From Aplysia californica (taxonomy: Eukaryota; Mollusca; Gastropoda; Aplysiida; Aplysiidae): a DNA stretch of 64,000 bases. The notes under the pieces are model-generated. The model did no database searches. It had not been told where the DNA came from and worked only from the letters and a program-made list of their open reading frames with translations. Below are positions 1 through 26,745 of the stretch, piece by piece. The translations under genes and the position numbers were made by a program. Numbering within the stretch: the first letter of the stretch is position 1; every line of letters begins with the position of its first letter. The DNA lies in the NCBI RefSeq assembly GCF_000002075.1, contig NW_004797351.1, positions 1,274,199-1,338,198 of the forward strand, in the 5' to 3' direction.

Positions 1-910
1 GACTTTATTCAGCACTGTCTTTATTGTCTTCCAAGTATCGCAGCCGCAGAGGAGCACAGACTTAACATTGGAATTAAAGAGTTGAATCTTGGTGTGCAGC
101 AGTGAGATGTTGCTTGCTTTCCAGACATTTGATAATTGATTGAATGCTGACCTTGCTTTGGTGGTGGTTCTTGCTTTTACATCTGCCTCAGCATCATCTC
201 TACTATTGATGACACTTCCAAGGTAGGTGAAGGAGTCCACTTCTTCCAGGGGAGGGTCTTCCACTGTCACAGCAGGGCTTGAAACTTTTTCTAGCTTCAC
301 TACTTTCGACTTACCCGGATGATGTATACGTAGGCCAACACTCCTTGATAGGCTGTTGAGCTCCTTGGTCTTTTCTTGCATCTGAGCATGTGTGTGAGAG
401 AGCAGGGCAAGGTCATCAGGGAAGTCCCCAAGTCGTCTAGCTGCTGCCAAGGGATCCACTATATTCCATTGCGTTTGCCTCTGGTGCTTTTTATCATGAC
501 CCATTCAATTGCCAGTATGAAGAGAAAAGGTGGCACTCCTGCCTATACCTGGAATGGTTCTGAGAGTTGTCCTTCGTGGAAGACTTGGCAGTGCGTTTAA
601 CCATTAGTGGCCTTCACAAGCTTGGACAATTTTGTCAGGTAGGCTATTCCATAACGCCACATAAGTTTCCACAGATTTTCCCTGTCTACTTTGTCAAACA
701 CCTTTTCATAATCAATGAAGTTGACCACGAGCGGTGAATTCCATTCAAGCAATTGCTCAACAACGATGCTCAGAGTAGCCATCCGGTCCACACACGATCG
801 GTTCTCGCGGAATCCTGCTTGGCTTCCTCTGAGCTTCTCATCTATTGCCAGCTTGATTCTCTCCAGGAGTTTCCTGTTAAGGACTTCCCCAGGTATGGAC
901 AGGAGTGTTA
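1..910 (-). mobile_element. Non-LTR retrotransposon (LINE) fragment, reverse transcriptase region, copy 1
   Basis: Read on the minus strand, this stretch encodes reverse-transcriptase pieces: NFIDYEKVFDKVDREN at about 725-675, the catalytic-region Asp block. Further pieces downstream match the LINE copy at 23970-24870 in the same order. It is the same family as that copy, which the matching blocks show directly. The match ends near 910 on the 5' side and runs off the left edge of the window on the 3' side, so it is a 5'-truncated copy. The frame is broken at several points (for example a stop after LVKATNG near 597), so it is not functional. The clade is uncertain: the layout and the simple-repeat 3' tail of the second copy suggest RTE-like, but CR1-like is not excluded. 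Confidence 0.85.
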
Positions 911-1586
911 GGCCTAATGGGGGCTCTTTGGAAACTGCCTTCCCGTTTGTTTACATAATAAACAGGAGTGATTGCTAAGAACAAAAGTGGCCATGTAGGC
1001 TAAGTGAACCCCTACCACATAAGCCAGTAATATTTTTCTGCCTTTTTTGTATAAAAAATAAATTTTGTCCGAATAGAACTTTCGTGGACCCACCGTGTTT
1101 ACGTGTGTATTAATGCACACTAGACATAACAGTGGGGGGGTGTTTCAGGGGGGCTTGCTCCCCCGGCAAAAACAATAATTAAAAAAGCGAAGTGTCTACG
1201 TACCCGGTAAGCGGGCACCTTGCCTCAGTGTCTACGTACACGGTAACCGGCAACCGGGCATGTAGTCTCAGTGTCACGTACAGGGTAACCGGGCAGTTCA
1301 GAACTCCAAGTTCAGTTTTTGCCATCCAGTGTTGCCTTCATCCCCACCCCTCCCCCGACTGTACTTTAAAAAAATAAATAAATAATCCCCCCATTCCGGA
1401 GCCCCTATACTTCACAGCTCACAAACTTTGAATGAACTTTGGTGATCCCAACCAGTCCTCACAATGTGATGCACACGCGCTAGTTCACTGACTGGTCATG
1501 ATGGCGAGCCCGACAAGACACTTATATGAGTTTCTTTTTTTTTTCCAGCCAGTGACAGCACAGGTTAATTGCTTTACGGAGTGATT

Positions 1587-1673
1587 ATTCTCACCCGGGG
1601 TGAGGATAAACTGGATTTTATTCTCACCCGGGATGAGAATAAAATTGATACTATTCTCACCACGGGTGAGAAT
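1587..1673. repeat. 33-bp tandem array with a palindromic core
   Basis: Three copies of a roughly 21-bp near-palindrome (consensus ATTCTCACCCGGGTGAGAAT) start at 1587, 1620 and 1653, a perfect 33-bp spacing. A fourth half-site (ATTCTCAACC) follows at about 1688. Each core could form a hairpin. The same core recurs near 42738-42790. Confidence 0.85.
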
Positions 1674-2079
1674 TACGACAGCCGACTATTCTCAACCATT
1701 TTTTTCGTTTCGGGCATCATTGGACCCCTGTCAGTGTCACTGAGCGCGCGAGGCGACTAAAACCGCCAACAGGCGGGCCAGCTCTCGAGCGCGGGAGGCG
1801 ACTATTGTCGAAGTGGGGGAAATCCAGGAAAACCTAATCTTTTGACCAAATAGCGTCACCTTTTGTTGCTACAGTATTAATTTATTGGTTCTGTAACATA
1901 ATGGAAAATTTTACTCTTGAATGGTTTAACCAATCAAAATTAAGAAAAAAATAAGCCTAGGGTCAAGGCACTGCATTCCTTAAAAATAATCGTGGGTTCT
2001 GCTAGGGATAACCACTAAACATGCTTTTTTGTGTTGTAAACAAATGCCAATTCTAACACATTACAATGACAAACTATAA

Positions 2080-2912
2080 CAGTGGAACTCAGATTCAACG
2101 AGAACTCGGATTCAACGAGGGGAAATGGATTCCCCGTTCTTTTTCTTCTTTAAAATCAATAAAAATAACCCGGATTCAACGAGCACTTAAATCAGTGAGC
2201 TCGGATTCAACGAGGTCGCTTCCATCCAGGGTGAACAGCCCATGCAGACGTGGCTTCGCTCATTTTTCTCCCAGAACGAACTTTATCTATTCCCGGAAAC
2301 CATCCATTGCACCTGCATCATGAACCATTATTCACTTAGCCAATTGCATGCGACCAATCAGCAGCCTTCTTTAATACCAACACAATGTTGTTGGCTCGCG
2401 CACCTGTCTACCCTAGGTCTAGCGTGTGTCCGGGTCGGATGGGCGGCTTGCACACGTGTGACTGTGTGTGCATGTCGGGGGGGGGCACCAGCGGTTCGGA
2501 GGTGGAACGTCGCAGAGATACAAACGAGTCACAGTCATCCCCCCCCCCCTCTGGCAACTGATCAATATTACAATGATAAGCTAGTCTTGACATAGATCTA
2601 CGTAATGAATTATGCGCTGGTCTATGGAATGAAAAGTTGCCGCATGCTAGGCTCAACACAGCAGCTCAACTTTTTGGCAAACAATCGAGACGACACAGGC
2701 GTGCATTTGAACTGATTGGTCTTTTTTTGGGCACAGTTAATAATATGCAGGCATTTCAGGAAGCACCAATTGTTACTTCTCTTTATAAATTACTTGCTCA
2801 GTGCCTGTAATTATCTAGATCTACACAAAACCTTATGTTTGCTATGCGAACACTCGGATTCAACGAGATTTTAATTTAGGCCTGGCGACCTCGTTGAATC
2901 CGAGTTCCACTG
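2080..2912. mobile_element. Non-autonomous DNA transposon (MITE-like, pogo/Tigger-style ends)
   Basis: The ends are inverted copies: CAGTGGAACTCAGATTCAAC at 2080 and GTTGAATCCGAGTTCCACTG ending at 2912. The 3' side is followed by TA. The subterminal motif ACTCGGATTCAACGAG occurs four times at the left end (about 2087, 2104, 2169 and 2202) and at least twice at the right end (about 2852 and, inverted, 2890). Such repeated subterminal motifs usually act as transposase-binding sites. No transposase reading frame is present inside. CAGTnGAAC ends with TA flanks are typical of pogo/Tigger relatives. The superfamily call is inference. Confidence 0.65.
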
Positions 2913-3381
2913 TACTAACATTATTTCATTAAATAGCTTTCAGTTAAGGCTATTATTTTTAAAAAACATACTACTCTGGCAAGTGAATTCCTTTCTCAAT
3001 TTACAATATATATTTACACTTGTCTAGGGTTTTGGTGAAGATATGCGTGCATACTCTCAACTCAAGATTTAAAAAAATGAAACAATAACAATCCCCGTGG
3101 GAGCCTAGACAAATCGGCCAGCACTCTGGGGCAGGTCACGAATGGTCACTCTCTTACAATTCACAAATTATTTTCTATCATCCGTTCTCAACACTCATGT
3201 AGACCTAAAAATCCATATATATGGCTTTATTTTCATTCCAGTTACCGTGTACGTAGATACTGAGACAAGGAGCCCGGTTATCGTGTACGTAGATACAGAG
3301 TCTGGGTAAGACTAGGTGTCTGGTTACCGTGTACATAGATACTGAGACTAGGTGCCTGGTTACCATGTACGTAGACACTCC

Positions 3382-4123
3382 ATTAAAAACCCCCCACAAT
3401 CTTCATATGTTTACATGGCAAATTATAAATTGGAACAGGAAGACAATAAAAAGCATGAGGAGATACTACTCTAGATCTACATAACATGATAAAAACCTGA
3501 AACGTCCTCTGCGTTTGCTGTATCACGCCAACGCCCCATATGTGAATAGAATCCGACAACCCCTGCATTTCAATCAATCAAAGATCTGAAATAACAATAC
3601 AATGTCAATACGACGGATCCGATAACAATACGCCCCAAAGAGGTAGAAAAAGTCAGCTGTTGAATGCTGAATTTCGTTCTGAAATTTTTTAAACTACGAA
3701 ATTCACTGTAAAGAACTCGGGGCCATTAATTTTAACTCAAACTGAAGAGATGCAGTTTAGATCAAGATCTATTCTTTATACACTCTACTGTTGACCGAGC
3801 TGAGCCATTGAATATTATTGTGATGTGGAAAGTTGAAGAAACTGAAAGTAGTGTAGTTTGCTTGAATCTAGTTTAGCAGTTCAGAATGAGAGACTCCAAA
3901 AATTCGAGTGACCACCATTTTGAGGCGTTAAAAAAACAAAACAATATATTATTTCTATATTTGGCCACAAAAATAAAGTAAACATTTTGTTACATACAAA
4001 ATGAAAATCCACAACAATTTAAATATTTATAAAATATTTTTCCACTTTGTGTTTTGTCCAGTTGATTATTTTTAGCAATAATAATTTCCTTTTGCTTGTG
4101 CTAATAACTGTTTTTATATTGCC
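3382..4123. other. Intergenic DNA upstream of SPAG16
   Basis: This AT-rich stretch has no coding region, RNA gene or repeat that I recognise. It presumably contains the distal SPAG16 promoter; the X-box-like site at 4124 lies at its right border. Confidence 0.4.
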
Positions 4124-4138
4124 GTTGTCTATGGTAAC
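4124..4138 (+). promoter_or_regulatory. X-box-like RFX binding site of SPAG16
   Basis: GTTGTCTATGGTAAC fits the ciliary X-box consensus GTNRCC-N(0-3)-RGYAAC with one mismatch (fifth base of the left half) and a 3-nt spacer. It lies 15 nt before the SPAG16 start codon. RFX/DAF-19 factors are known to control axonemal genes through such sites close to the start of transcription. Site recognition is from sequence; function is inference. Confidence 0.5.
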
Positions 4139-4153
4139 ATCACTACCAACAAG

Positions 4154-20164
<16,011 letters not shown>

Positions 20165-20872
20165 TTGAAAGTAGCAATGTTTAGTGTGTCGTTATTTTTG
20201 CTCATGAAACTTTCATCATCATTCTTAATATTTATCAAAGATTTTTTGTTGTTTCAACTTAAAACAAATTCACCAAAACAGAAATTCGACTTTGCACCTG
20301 TAAACTATGGTTTGATAAAAAGGGATGAAATTGTGACACCATATCAAGCAAATCCGGTATAATGTTTTGGAATAATACCATAACAATTTAGTTAAGACTT
20401 TCAAAAGCCTTCAATGTTGTAGAGAAGATCATTTCAGTAAAATAGAAATGAGCCTATTAACTATGTAATGATGACATCATTACTGATCAGACATTGTTGT
20501 CTATTTCATTAGATACAAAAGGATGTTGCTAAATGCCTTATTCATTTTTTGGGTCAAAAATTGAAATGCTCCTGCACTATTTATAGGTGTATTCTCCCAT
20601 AAATGTATGAACCATTTTCAAGACCTAAGGCAGAATGCCTATTCTTGAATCATTTCAATTCCATATAAATACTGCAAACTTCTCTTTTCTCCTCTTTGAA
20701 CTTCGTTATGATAGAGGCAACAAGTTAAACCAAATGTAATAACCTCTTTGTATCCCTGTAAGTTGTGTATAATTGTTGGTACAATTCTCACTACAGCTAA
20801 ATTTAAACATGTGATAGTACTCTTTTGCTGAATTGTTATCAACGTTTTTAAAAATTAGTTTTATTTTACTTA

Positions 20873-21305
20873 ACTGTGGCACCTTGATGAAATCAAGGGC
20901 TCATCAATAGAATGAAACCAAAAAAACAAATAGTTTGTTCAACTGCTGGAAATATTTATTGAATTTTTTTTCTAGGCTCAGCACCTTTTGTGTCCATTAA
21001 AAAATACATTTTTGTGTGGATTTGCTGAACAATGTGGATCAAAGGAACAAAAACTGTAAATTTGCAATTTCCAATGACACCCAAGCTTTGCAAGTCACCA
21101 TAATTTGGCGACTATTTTCTCGCTAATTTTACCTCTGACACCAGGCAACCCCTGCCTTCTTCAATAGCAAATATCTCGACTTGTATTCGAGATAGATGCT
21201 TCATATTTTCATTAAAGCATGACAAATGAATATGCTTTAAGGTGATACCAATAACTCCACGTGCCCAAAAACTGATGAGCACCTAATTCCGCCATGTCGG
21301 GACTC
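20873..21305. mobile_element. MITE family B, copy 1, in the SPAG16 3' UTR region
   Basis: It shares about 350 bp of order-conserved sequence with 31790-32226 (GGCTCARCACCTTT, CAAATATCTCGAC, GCTTTAAGRTGATACMAATA). Its ends are diverged inverted repeats (GTGGCACC...GGGCTCATCA against TGATGAGCACC...GCCATG). It has no coding capacity. Confidence 0.6.
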
Positions 21306-21519
21306 ATATAGCTTGTACATGTACTGAAGAAAAAAACAATTCAAAATCGTAACATTTGTGAAGGTTTCTGTTGGTTTTTTTTACCACACTAAGGACAAAA
21401 AGGAATGATAATGTAATTTATGAGAGCATGTATGGCAAACGTATTCATTTTTTTAAAAAATCCATCAAATTTGGGAGTGTTATTCATGATGAATCTGATT
21501 TATGCACAGAAGACAATTA

Positions 21520-21700
21520 TTATGGGTGAGCTGATAGCTCATTTGGTGTCTTGCTTGACCACAATATGGATGACCCAGGTTCAGATCCCCAATAGAGCAT
21601 TCTTGATCTCAGGATGTTTAGGACTTTTCAAAGGTCTCCTCAGACTTGGATGGGTCTTATTAGAGCTGGAAATAAAATTCTTGGATCTTTTTTATTGAAA
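21520..21700 (+). mobile_element. tRNA-derived SINE fragment
   Basis: A tRNA-like head has AGCTGATAGCTCATTTGG (A-box-like) and GGTTCAGATCC (B-box) about 40 bp apart. It is inserted in the probable SPAG16 3' UTR. Confidence 0.55.
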
Positions 21701-21920
21701 TATCTTTCAGTGATCATTAGGGACCTAAATCCGTAGCAGACACAGTTTATGTGGTGACAAAGTCCAGCTGTGATAAAAACAATTTTGAATCTGCTTGAAC
21801 TAAAAAGTAATAAAACAGTGTAAAGTGTAAAGTCGATGAGTTCAGTACTATAACCTCAGCTTATTCTCTTTTCTAGTTACAAAGTGTGATTGGAATTTTG
21901 AGACTTTGATGCATGTAATG

Positions 21921-21926
21921 AATAAA
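21921..21926 (+). terminator. Candidate SPAG16 polyadenylation signal
   Basis: A canonical AATAAA lies about 1.76 kb after the stop codon; another lies at 21809. The true cleavage site cannot be decided from sequence. Confidence 0.35.
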
Positions 21927-21934
21927 ATATCTTT

Positions 21935-22526
21935 ACAATAGAAAAATATGTGTGTATTGGGTTGGAATTATTTTTTTTTCTTTTCCTTTTAGACACATCA
22001 TGCTTTGCTCTCATTAATTTCAGATCTGGCTGGGACTCCATGTCTTCTAGGATTGAGTTACTGCAGTTCTTATAAATTAGACTTGTCTTGTTTCAAGCAA
22101 GGTTATTTACTGGCCCGTAGTAAATATTGGCTTTTGCTGGCCTGGATTTTGTTCTCTGATCTGAACACTTGAGCTATTGAGAGTGCGTCTCGTTTGACTA
22201 TGCAATTTATACGTGGTATTTACAGTAAAGGGAAAAGGGAGATATATATATATATATATATGAGACCACTGACAAAACTGAAACACCCTTCCCTATGACT
22301 ACGAGGAATTATATTATCACTTGCTTGCTTGCCCAAACTTTTTATAATTTATAGTGTCAAAAGTTCGGCAGTTTTCCAGATTTGTGTGTTTTATTCACAT
22401 TTGCTGGATTCAGGTAATATGGTAAGGGTTAAAAATCTCTCTCCCTCACTCACACCCTCCCTATATCCAACACATGAAAGCACACATAAACACTCACACA
22501 CATATACACACTCACATACACAGAAA

Positions 22527-22581
<55 letters not shown>

Positions 22582-23016
22582 ATACACGCACACTCACTCA
22601 CTCACACCCACCCCCCTACACACACGTGCGTGCGCACACGTAAGAACAAGTATAGCTATTTGTAATCAACAACTCTTCCGAACTGGAAAGGATACTCAGA
22701 ATCTGACATCAGGGGCCGAAGATGACACCATAATACTATCCTGCAGGAATGAACTGAGGTGTTGACAACTCGAGAGAAGTGCGAGGTGACTCCAACTAAC
22801 CCCCTAGGTAAGCACACGGAAGAAAGCAAAGTCGGTGAATGCTGAAGGCAGTCATATTTATTTCACACCTCCACTAAAACGCCTACGTAAGAGAAATCTG
22901 AAAAAAGGTGTACGCGTGAACGCCGATGCTCAACAAACAAGCAACAACAACAACCAACCCCCCCCCAAAAAAAAAAACACACAACAACAAAAAAAAAACC
23001 AACAACCAACAACAAC

Positions 23017-23047
<31 letters not shown>

Positions 23048-23550
23048 AACACAAACAAAAACAAAACTCAAAACATTTTTTTGTTCAATATTAAAAACAA
23101 CAACAAATAAACAATGACAAAACAAAGGAGAAATAATCAAAGTTGAAGAGGTAGTGAAAGGGACCCATAATAAGACAAGATTCGATTATAAAATCCTTTT
23201 CCAAAATTCTACTCTCAGACGATGCTATTATTCTCTAACCGTGTAACTGGTTTAACAACTTTCCAGCAAGCCACCCCCCCCCCTCCCCCAACTCGCTAAA
23301 AAAAAAAACGCTCGTAAAAGAAAATACCCCCCTCCCCCCAAAAAATACCAACAAATAATATATAATATTACAAAACAAACAAACAAACAAACAAATACTA
23401 ACAAGTGAATTAAACAAACACACAAACAGACAAACAAACCAGCAAACACACGAACAAAAAACACTTTAAAAGCAAGACTTACAAGATGATCAAAGTCAAA
23501 GGCAAAAAAGATAGCCCAATGTTGTTTTTTTTTTTTATTCTGTCCAATCT
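21935..23550. other. Intergenic simple-repeat-rich DNA
   Basis: It contains a short TA run (22242-22260), mixed CA and CT repeats (22478-22640), CAA-rich sequence (22935-23110), A and C runs (23275-23350) and CAAA repeats (23371-23460). No gene is recognised. The reading frames here are low-complexity artefacts. Confidence 0.7.
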
Positions 23551-23559
23551 GACTCCTGG

Positions 23560-25270
23560 TAAGTTTGATTGAAGACTCCTAGATCGAGTTTAGAACAACA
23601 AGAGCTAGGGTCTAGAGAGGTACAGAAATATGCACTAATAAGATGGTATCGATAGTAATGGTAGCGAATAGGCCTTCCAGAAATTCTTCCAGCCAGAAAT
23701 GACCTCCCAATAGATACCGAACCGCCTTCAAGAGAGGAAATTGCAGCCGCTATAAAAACACTGAAGTCCCACAAGGCAGCTGGTCCCGACCATATGCCAC
23801 CCGAAGCACTTAAGGCAGATAAAGATACGTTAGTGGAAATTCTCTATGCTCTATTTGAAAAGGTTTGGCAAAAAGAGGAAATACTATCAGACTGGAAGGA
23901 CGGCCACCTAATCAAGCTGCCAAAGAAGGGAGACCCCAGCAATTGTAACAACTACAGAGGCATCACACTCCTGTCCATACATGAGAAAGTCTTTAACAGG
24001 ATACTCCTGGAGAGAATCAAGCTGGCAACAGACGAGAAGCTCCGAGGTAACCAGGCAGGATTTCGCAAAAACCGATCATGTGTGGACCAGATCGCTACTG
24101 TACGCATCATTGTTGAGCAATCACTTTAATGGAATTCACCACTTGTGGTCAACTTCGTTGATTATGAAAAGGCGTTTGACAGCGTGGACAGGGAAACGTT
24201 GGAAACTCATGCACAATTTGGAATACCTGACAAAATCGTCAAGCTTGTGAAGGCCACCTATGAGGGAACAAACTGCCAAATCTTCCACGAAGGACAACTC
24301 TCAGAATCATTCCAAGTACAGACAAGAGTGCGACAAGGATGCTTGCTCTCACATTTTCTCTTCATACTGGCAATTGACTGGGTCATGAAAGAAACCACCA
24401 GAGGCAAGCGTAATGGAATACAGTGGATCCCTTGGCACCAGCTGGACGACTTGGACTTCGCTGATGACCTTGCACTGCTCTCTCACGCACATGCTTAGAT
24501 GCAAGAAAAGACCAAGGAACTCAACAGCCTATCAAGGAGTGTTGCCGGCGTATACATCCAGGCAAGTCAAAAGTAGTGAAGCTAGGACACGTTAAAGCCC
24601 TACTGCGACAGTGGAAGAAACTCCCCTGGAAGAAGTGGACTCCTTTACCTACCTTGGAAGTGTCATCGATGGTACAGGTGGAACCGAGGCTGACGTTAAA
24701 GCAAGAACCGCTTAGGCAAGGTCAGCATTCAATCAATTATCAAAAGTCTGGAAAGCAAGTAACATCTCACTACGCATCAAGATTCGACCCTTTAACTCCA
24801 ACGTCAAGTCTGTGCTCCTCTACGGCTGCGAAACTTGATTGGAAGACAACAAAGACAGTACTGAATAATGTTCAGACTTTCATCAACAGATGTATGAGGA
24901 GTATTCCAAGAGTTAAGAGGCAGGATAGAATAAGAAATGAAGAGCTGTGGGAAAGGACAGGACAAAAGGATATAGAAGTAGAACTAGGATTAAGAAAGTG
25001 GCAATGGATGGAACACACCTTAAGAAAGCCCAGCGGAAACATCACAAGACAATCACTGCAGTGGAACCCACAAGGAACTCGAGGCAGGGGTAGGCCACGG
25101 GAAACATGGAGAAGATGCGTGGAAAGAGACATGAAAGAGATTAAGTTCACTTGGAACGAGCTAGGAAGGATGATGGCTCTGGACAGAGATAAATGGAAGG
25201 AGCTTGTATGTGGCCTATACCCTGCCAGGGGTGAAAGGCATTGATGATGATGAAGAAGATGATGATGATA
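23560..25270 (+). mobile_element. Non-LTR retrotransposon (LINE), copy 2, 5'-truncated
   Basis: It encodes the reverse transcriptase and C-terminal part of a LINE: PSREEIAAAIKTLKSHKAAG (thumb-side block), LPKKGDPSNCNNYRGITLLS, VNFVDYEKAFDSVDRE, RVRQGCLLSHFLFILAIDW and DDLDFADDLALLSH (catalytic FADD). The C-terminal tail has LRKWQWMEHTLRK and GRGRPRETWRR, ending LYPARGERH at 25244. A GAT-rich tail follows (25244-25270). The frame has a TAA at 24127, a TAG at 24496 (CAG expected before MQEKTKELNS) and at least one frameshift before 24576. The endonuclease is missing. The simple-repeat tail favours an RTE-like clade, which is inference. Confidence 0.88.
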
Positions 25271-25306
25271 CAATGTTTTGATATCAGACTAAAAATATTA
25301 TTATTA

Positions 25307-25309
<3 letters not shown>

Positions 25310-25344
<35 letters not shown>
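25310..25344. repeat. Homopolymer C run (35 bp)
   Basis: Thirty-five consecutive C lie just downstream of the LINE tail. The reverse strand is a G run able to form quadruplexes. Confidence 0.95.
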
Positions 25345-26454
25345 TGCGCGCCCTCTCTTCAACAGACAGTCTTGAAACTTTTCCAATCCAATGGGAATGT
25401 CTCATTTTAAAAATCTGACACACCAAAAATTATATTACTGCGTACCCGTCAAATATCCTGAAAAGAGAATCGATACCAACAGAAAAAACCGGCACAAATT
25501 TCCATTTCCCAACAGTTGATATTGTCGACTGCAACCGTGTATGTGCATGAACATTGATTTTTTTAAATGGGAAAAATAAATCCGCAATTTCTTTCTCTTT
25601 GTCTTCCAGAATTACTCACAATTTTGCGTAGAGTTTTCATTTTCATTTAACATATGCTTTCAAAATCACAAATAACAATTAAGCTTATAATGAATTATAA
25701 TATAATTTGAGACCAGAATAAAAAAAAAAAAGCGTTGGAACAAATTTGGTGGATGCATGGTTAAGTCAGTCATCGACGATACCTTTCTTTTAGCTATACT
25801 GTTAGAGCATAGCAGTAGTATGTTTGTCAACCGCTGACATTTCAGAGGTTTCCATGACAACATTAGTCTTTAGAGTAATTGGAAGTTCTACTTGTTCAGC
25901 ACTCTTATATATATTCATCACGCTGTATAATCAACGACTTGGCTGAAGAGGGGAGATTTTTTATTCAACGCTTTTTGTTCAGAAGAGTGTGCCAATTATA
26001 TGACAAAAATTATATAAATCTGTAAAGCGGATGCCAGTCTCATAGCTTCTTTTTTTGTTCAAAAGAAAGTGTAATTAGGGACAAAGATCTCGTACAACTA
26101 AAACGATAGTTCAGTTTGACCCACACAAAAATACATTTTAAAATTTATATATAACGAAAGATGACATTCTCGTAGCTTTTTGTTCATAAAAAAGCGCGCC
26201 AATGTGAAAAAACACAATAAAACGGAAGACATTCTTGCGGTTTGTGTCTTCAAAACGGACCAATAATTAATGTTCTTTACACTTTTGAGCTCTGTCAATA
26301 AACAGCGAGTGTTGGCCGAGTGAGCTAGGTTATTGAACTTGAAAAGCAATCACGTCCGATACAGCGTTATTGTTGAAAATTTCCTTGAATTAATTGTAAC
26401 GTGGTCAGTCAAATTTCACTGGTATTTTGTTCGAGGACGTATCATTTTTGTGAA
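25345..26454. other. AT-rich intergenic DNA
   Basis: I see no coding region, RNA gene or recognisable repeat family here. A motif near TTTTTGTTC...AGAAGARWGTG recurs loosely (about 25975, 26055 and 26175), suggesting old diverged tandem copies of about 100 bp. Confidence 0.4.
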
Positions 26455-26462
26455 ACACACGC

Positions 26463-26528
<66 letters not shown>

Positions 26529-26678
26529 ACACACATACACAAACAAACAAACACACTCGCACGCACACTCACAGACACACACAAAGACACACACACACAC
26601 ACGCACGTAAACACACACACACACACACACACACACAAAGACACACACACACACATACGCACGTAAACACACACACAC

Positions 26679-26722
<44 letters not shown>
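26455..26722. repeat. (CA)n microsatellite
   Basis: About 268 bp of CA repeat with scattered interruptions ends 24 bp before the start codon of the somatomedin-B gene. Confidence 0.95.
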
Positions 26723-26745
26723 TCACAGACAAACAGACATACTAC

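Larger units (their letters stand above)
1187..3381. mobile_element. Composite inverted-repeat element with minisatellite arms (foldback-like)
   Basis: The left arm (about 1187-1300) holds three degenerate units beginning AGTGTCTACGTACMCGGTAA, with unit length about 36 bp. The right arm (about 3235-3381) holds four units of the same repeat in the opposite orientation. The arms enclose about 1.9 kb that contains a palindromic 33-bp array (1587-1673) and a second, nested inverted-repeat element (2080-2912). Long terminal inverted repeats built of short tandem units are the hallmark of foldback-type DNA elements. Assignment to that class is inference: no transposase is visible and no target-site duplication was found. 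It could also be two independent minisatellites in opposite orientation. Confidence 0.5.

Noticed and set aside
1587-1673. CRISPR-like repeat array
   Set aside because: Only three units with 12-bp spacers of similar composition, in a eukaryotic genome. It is a simple palindromic tandem repeat.
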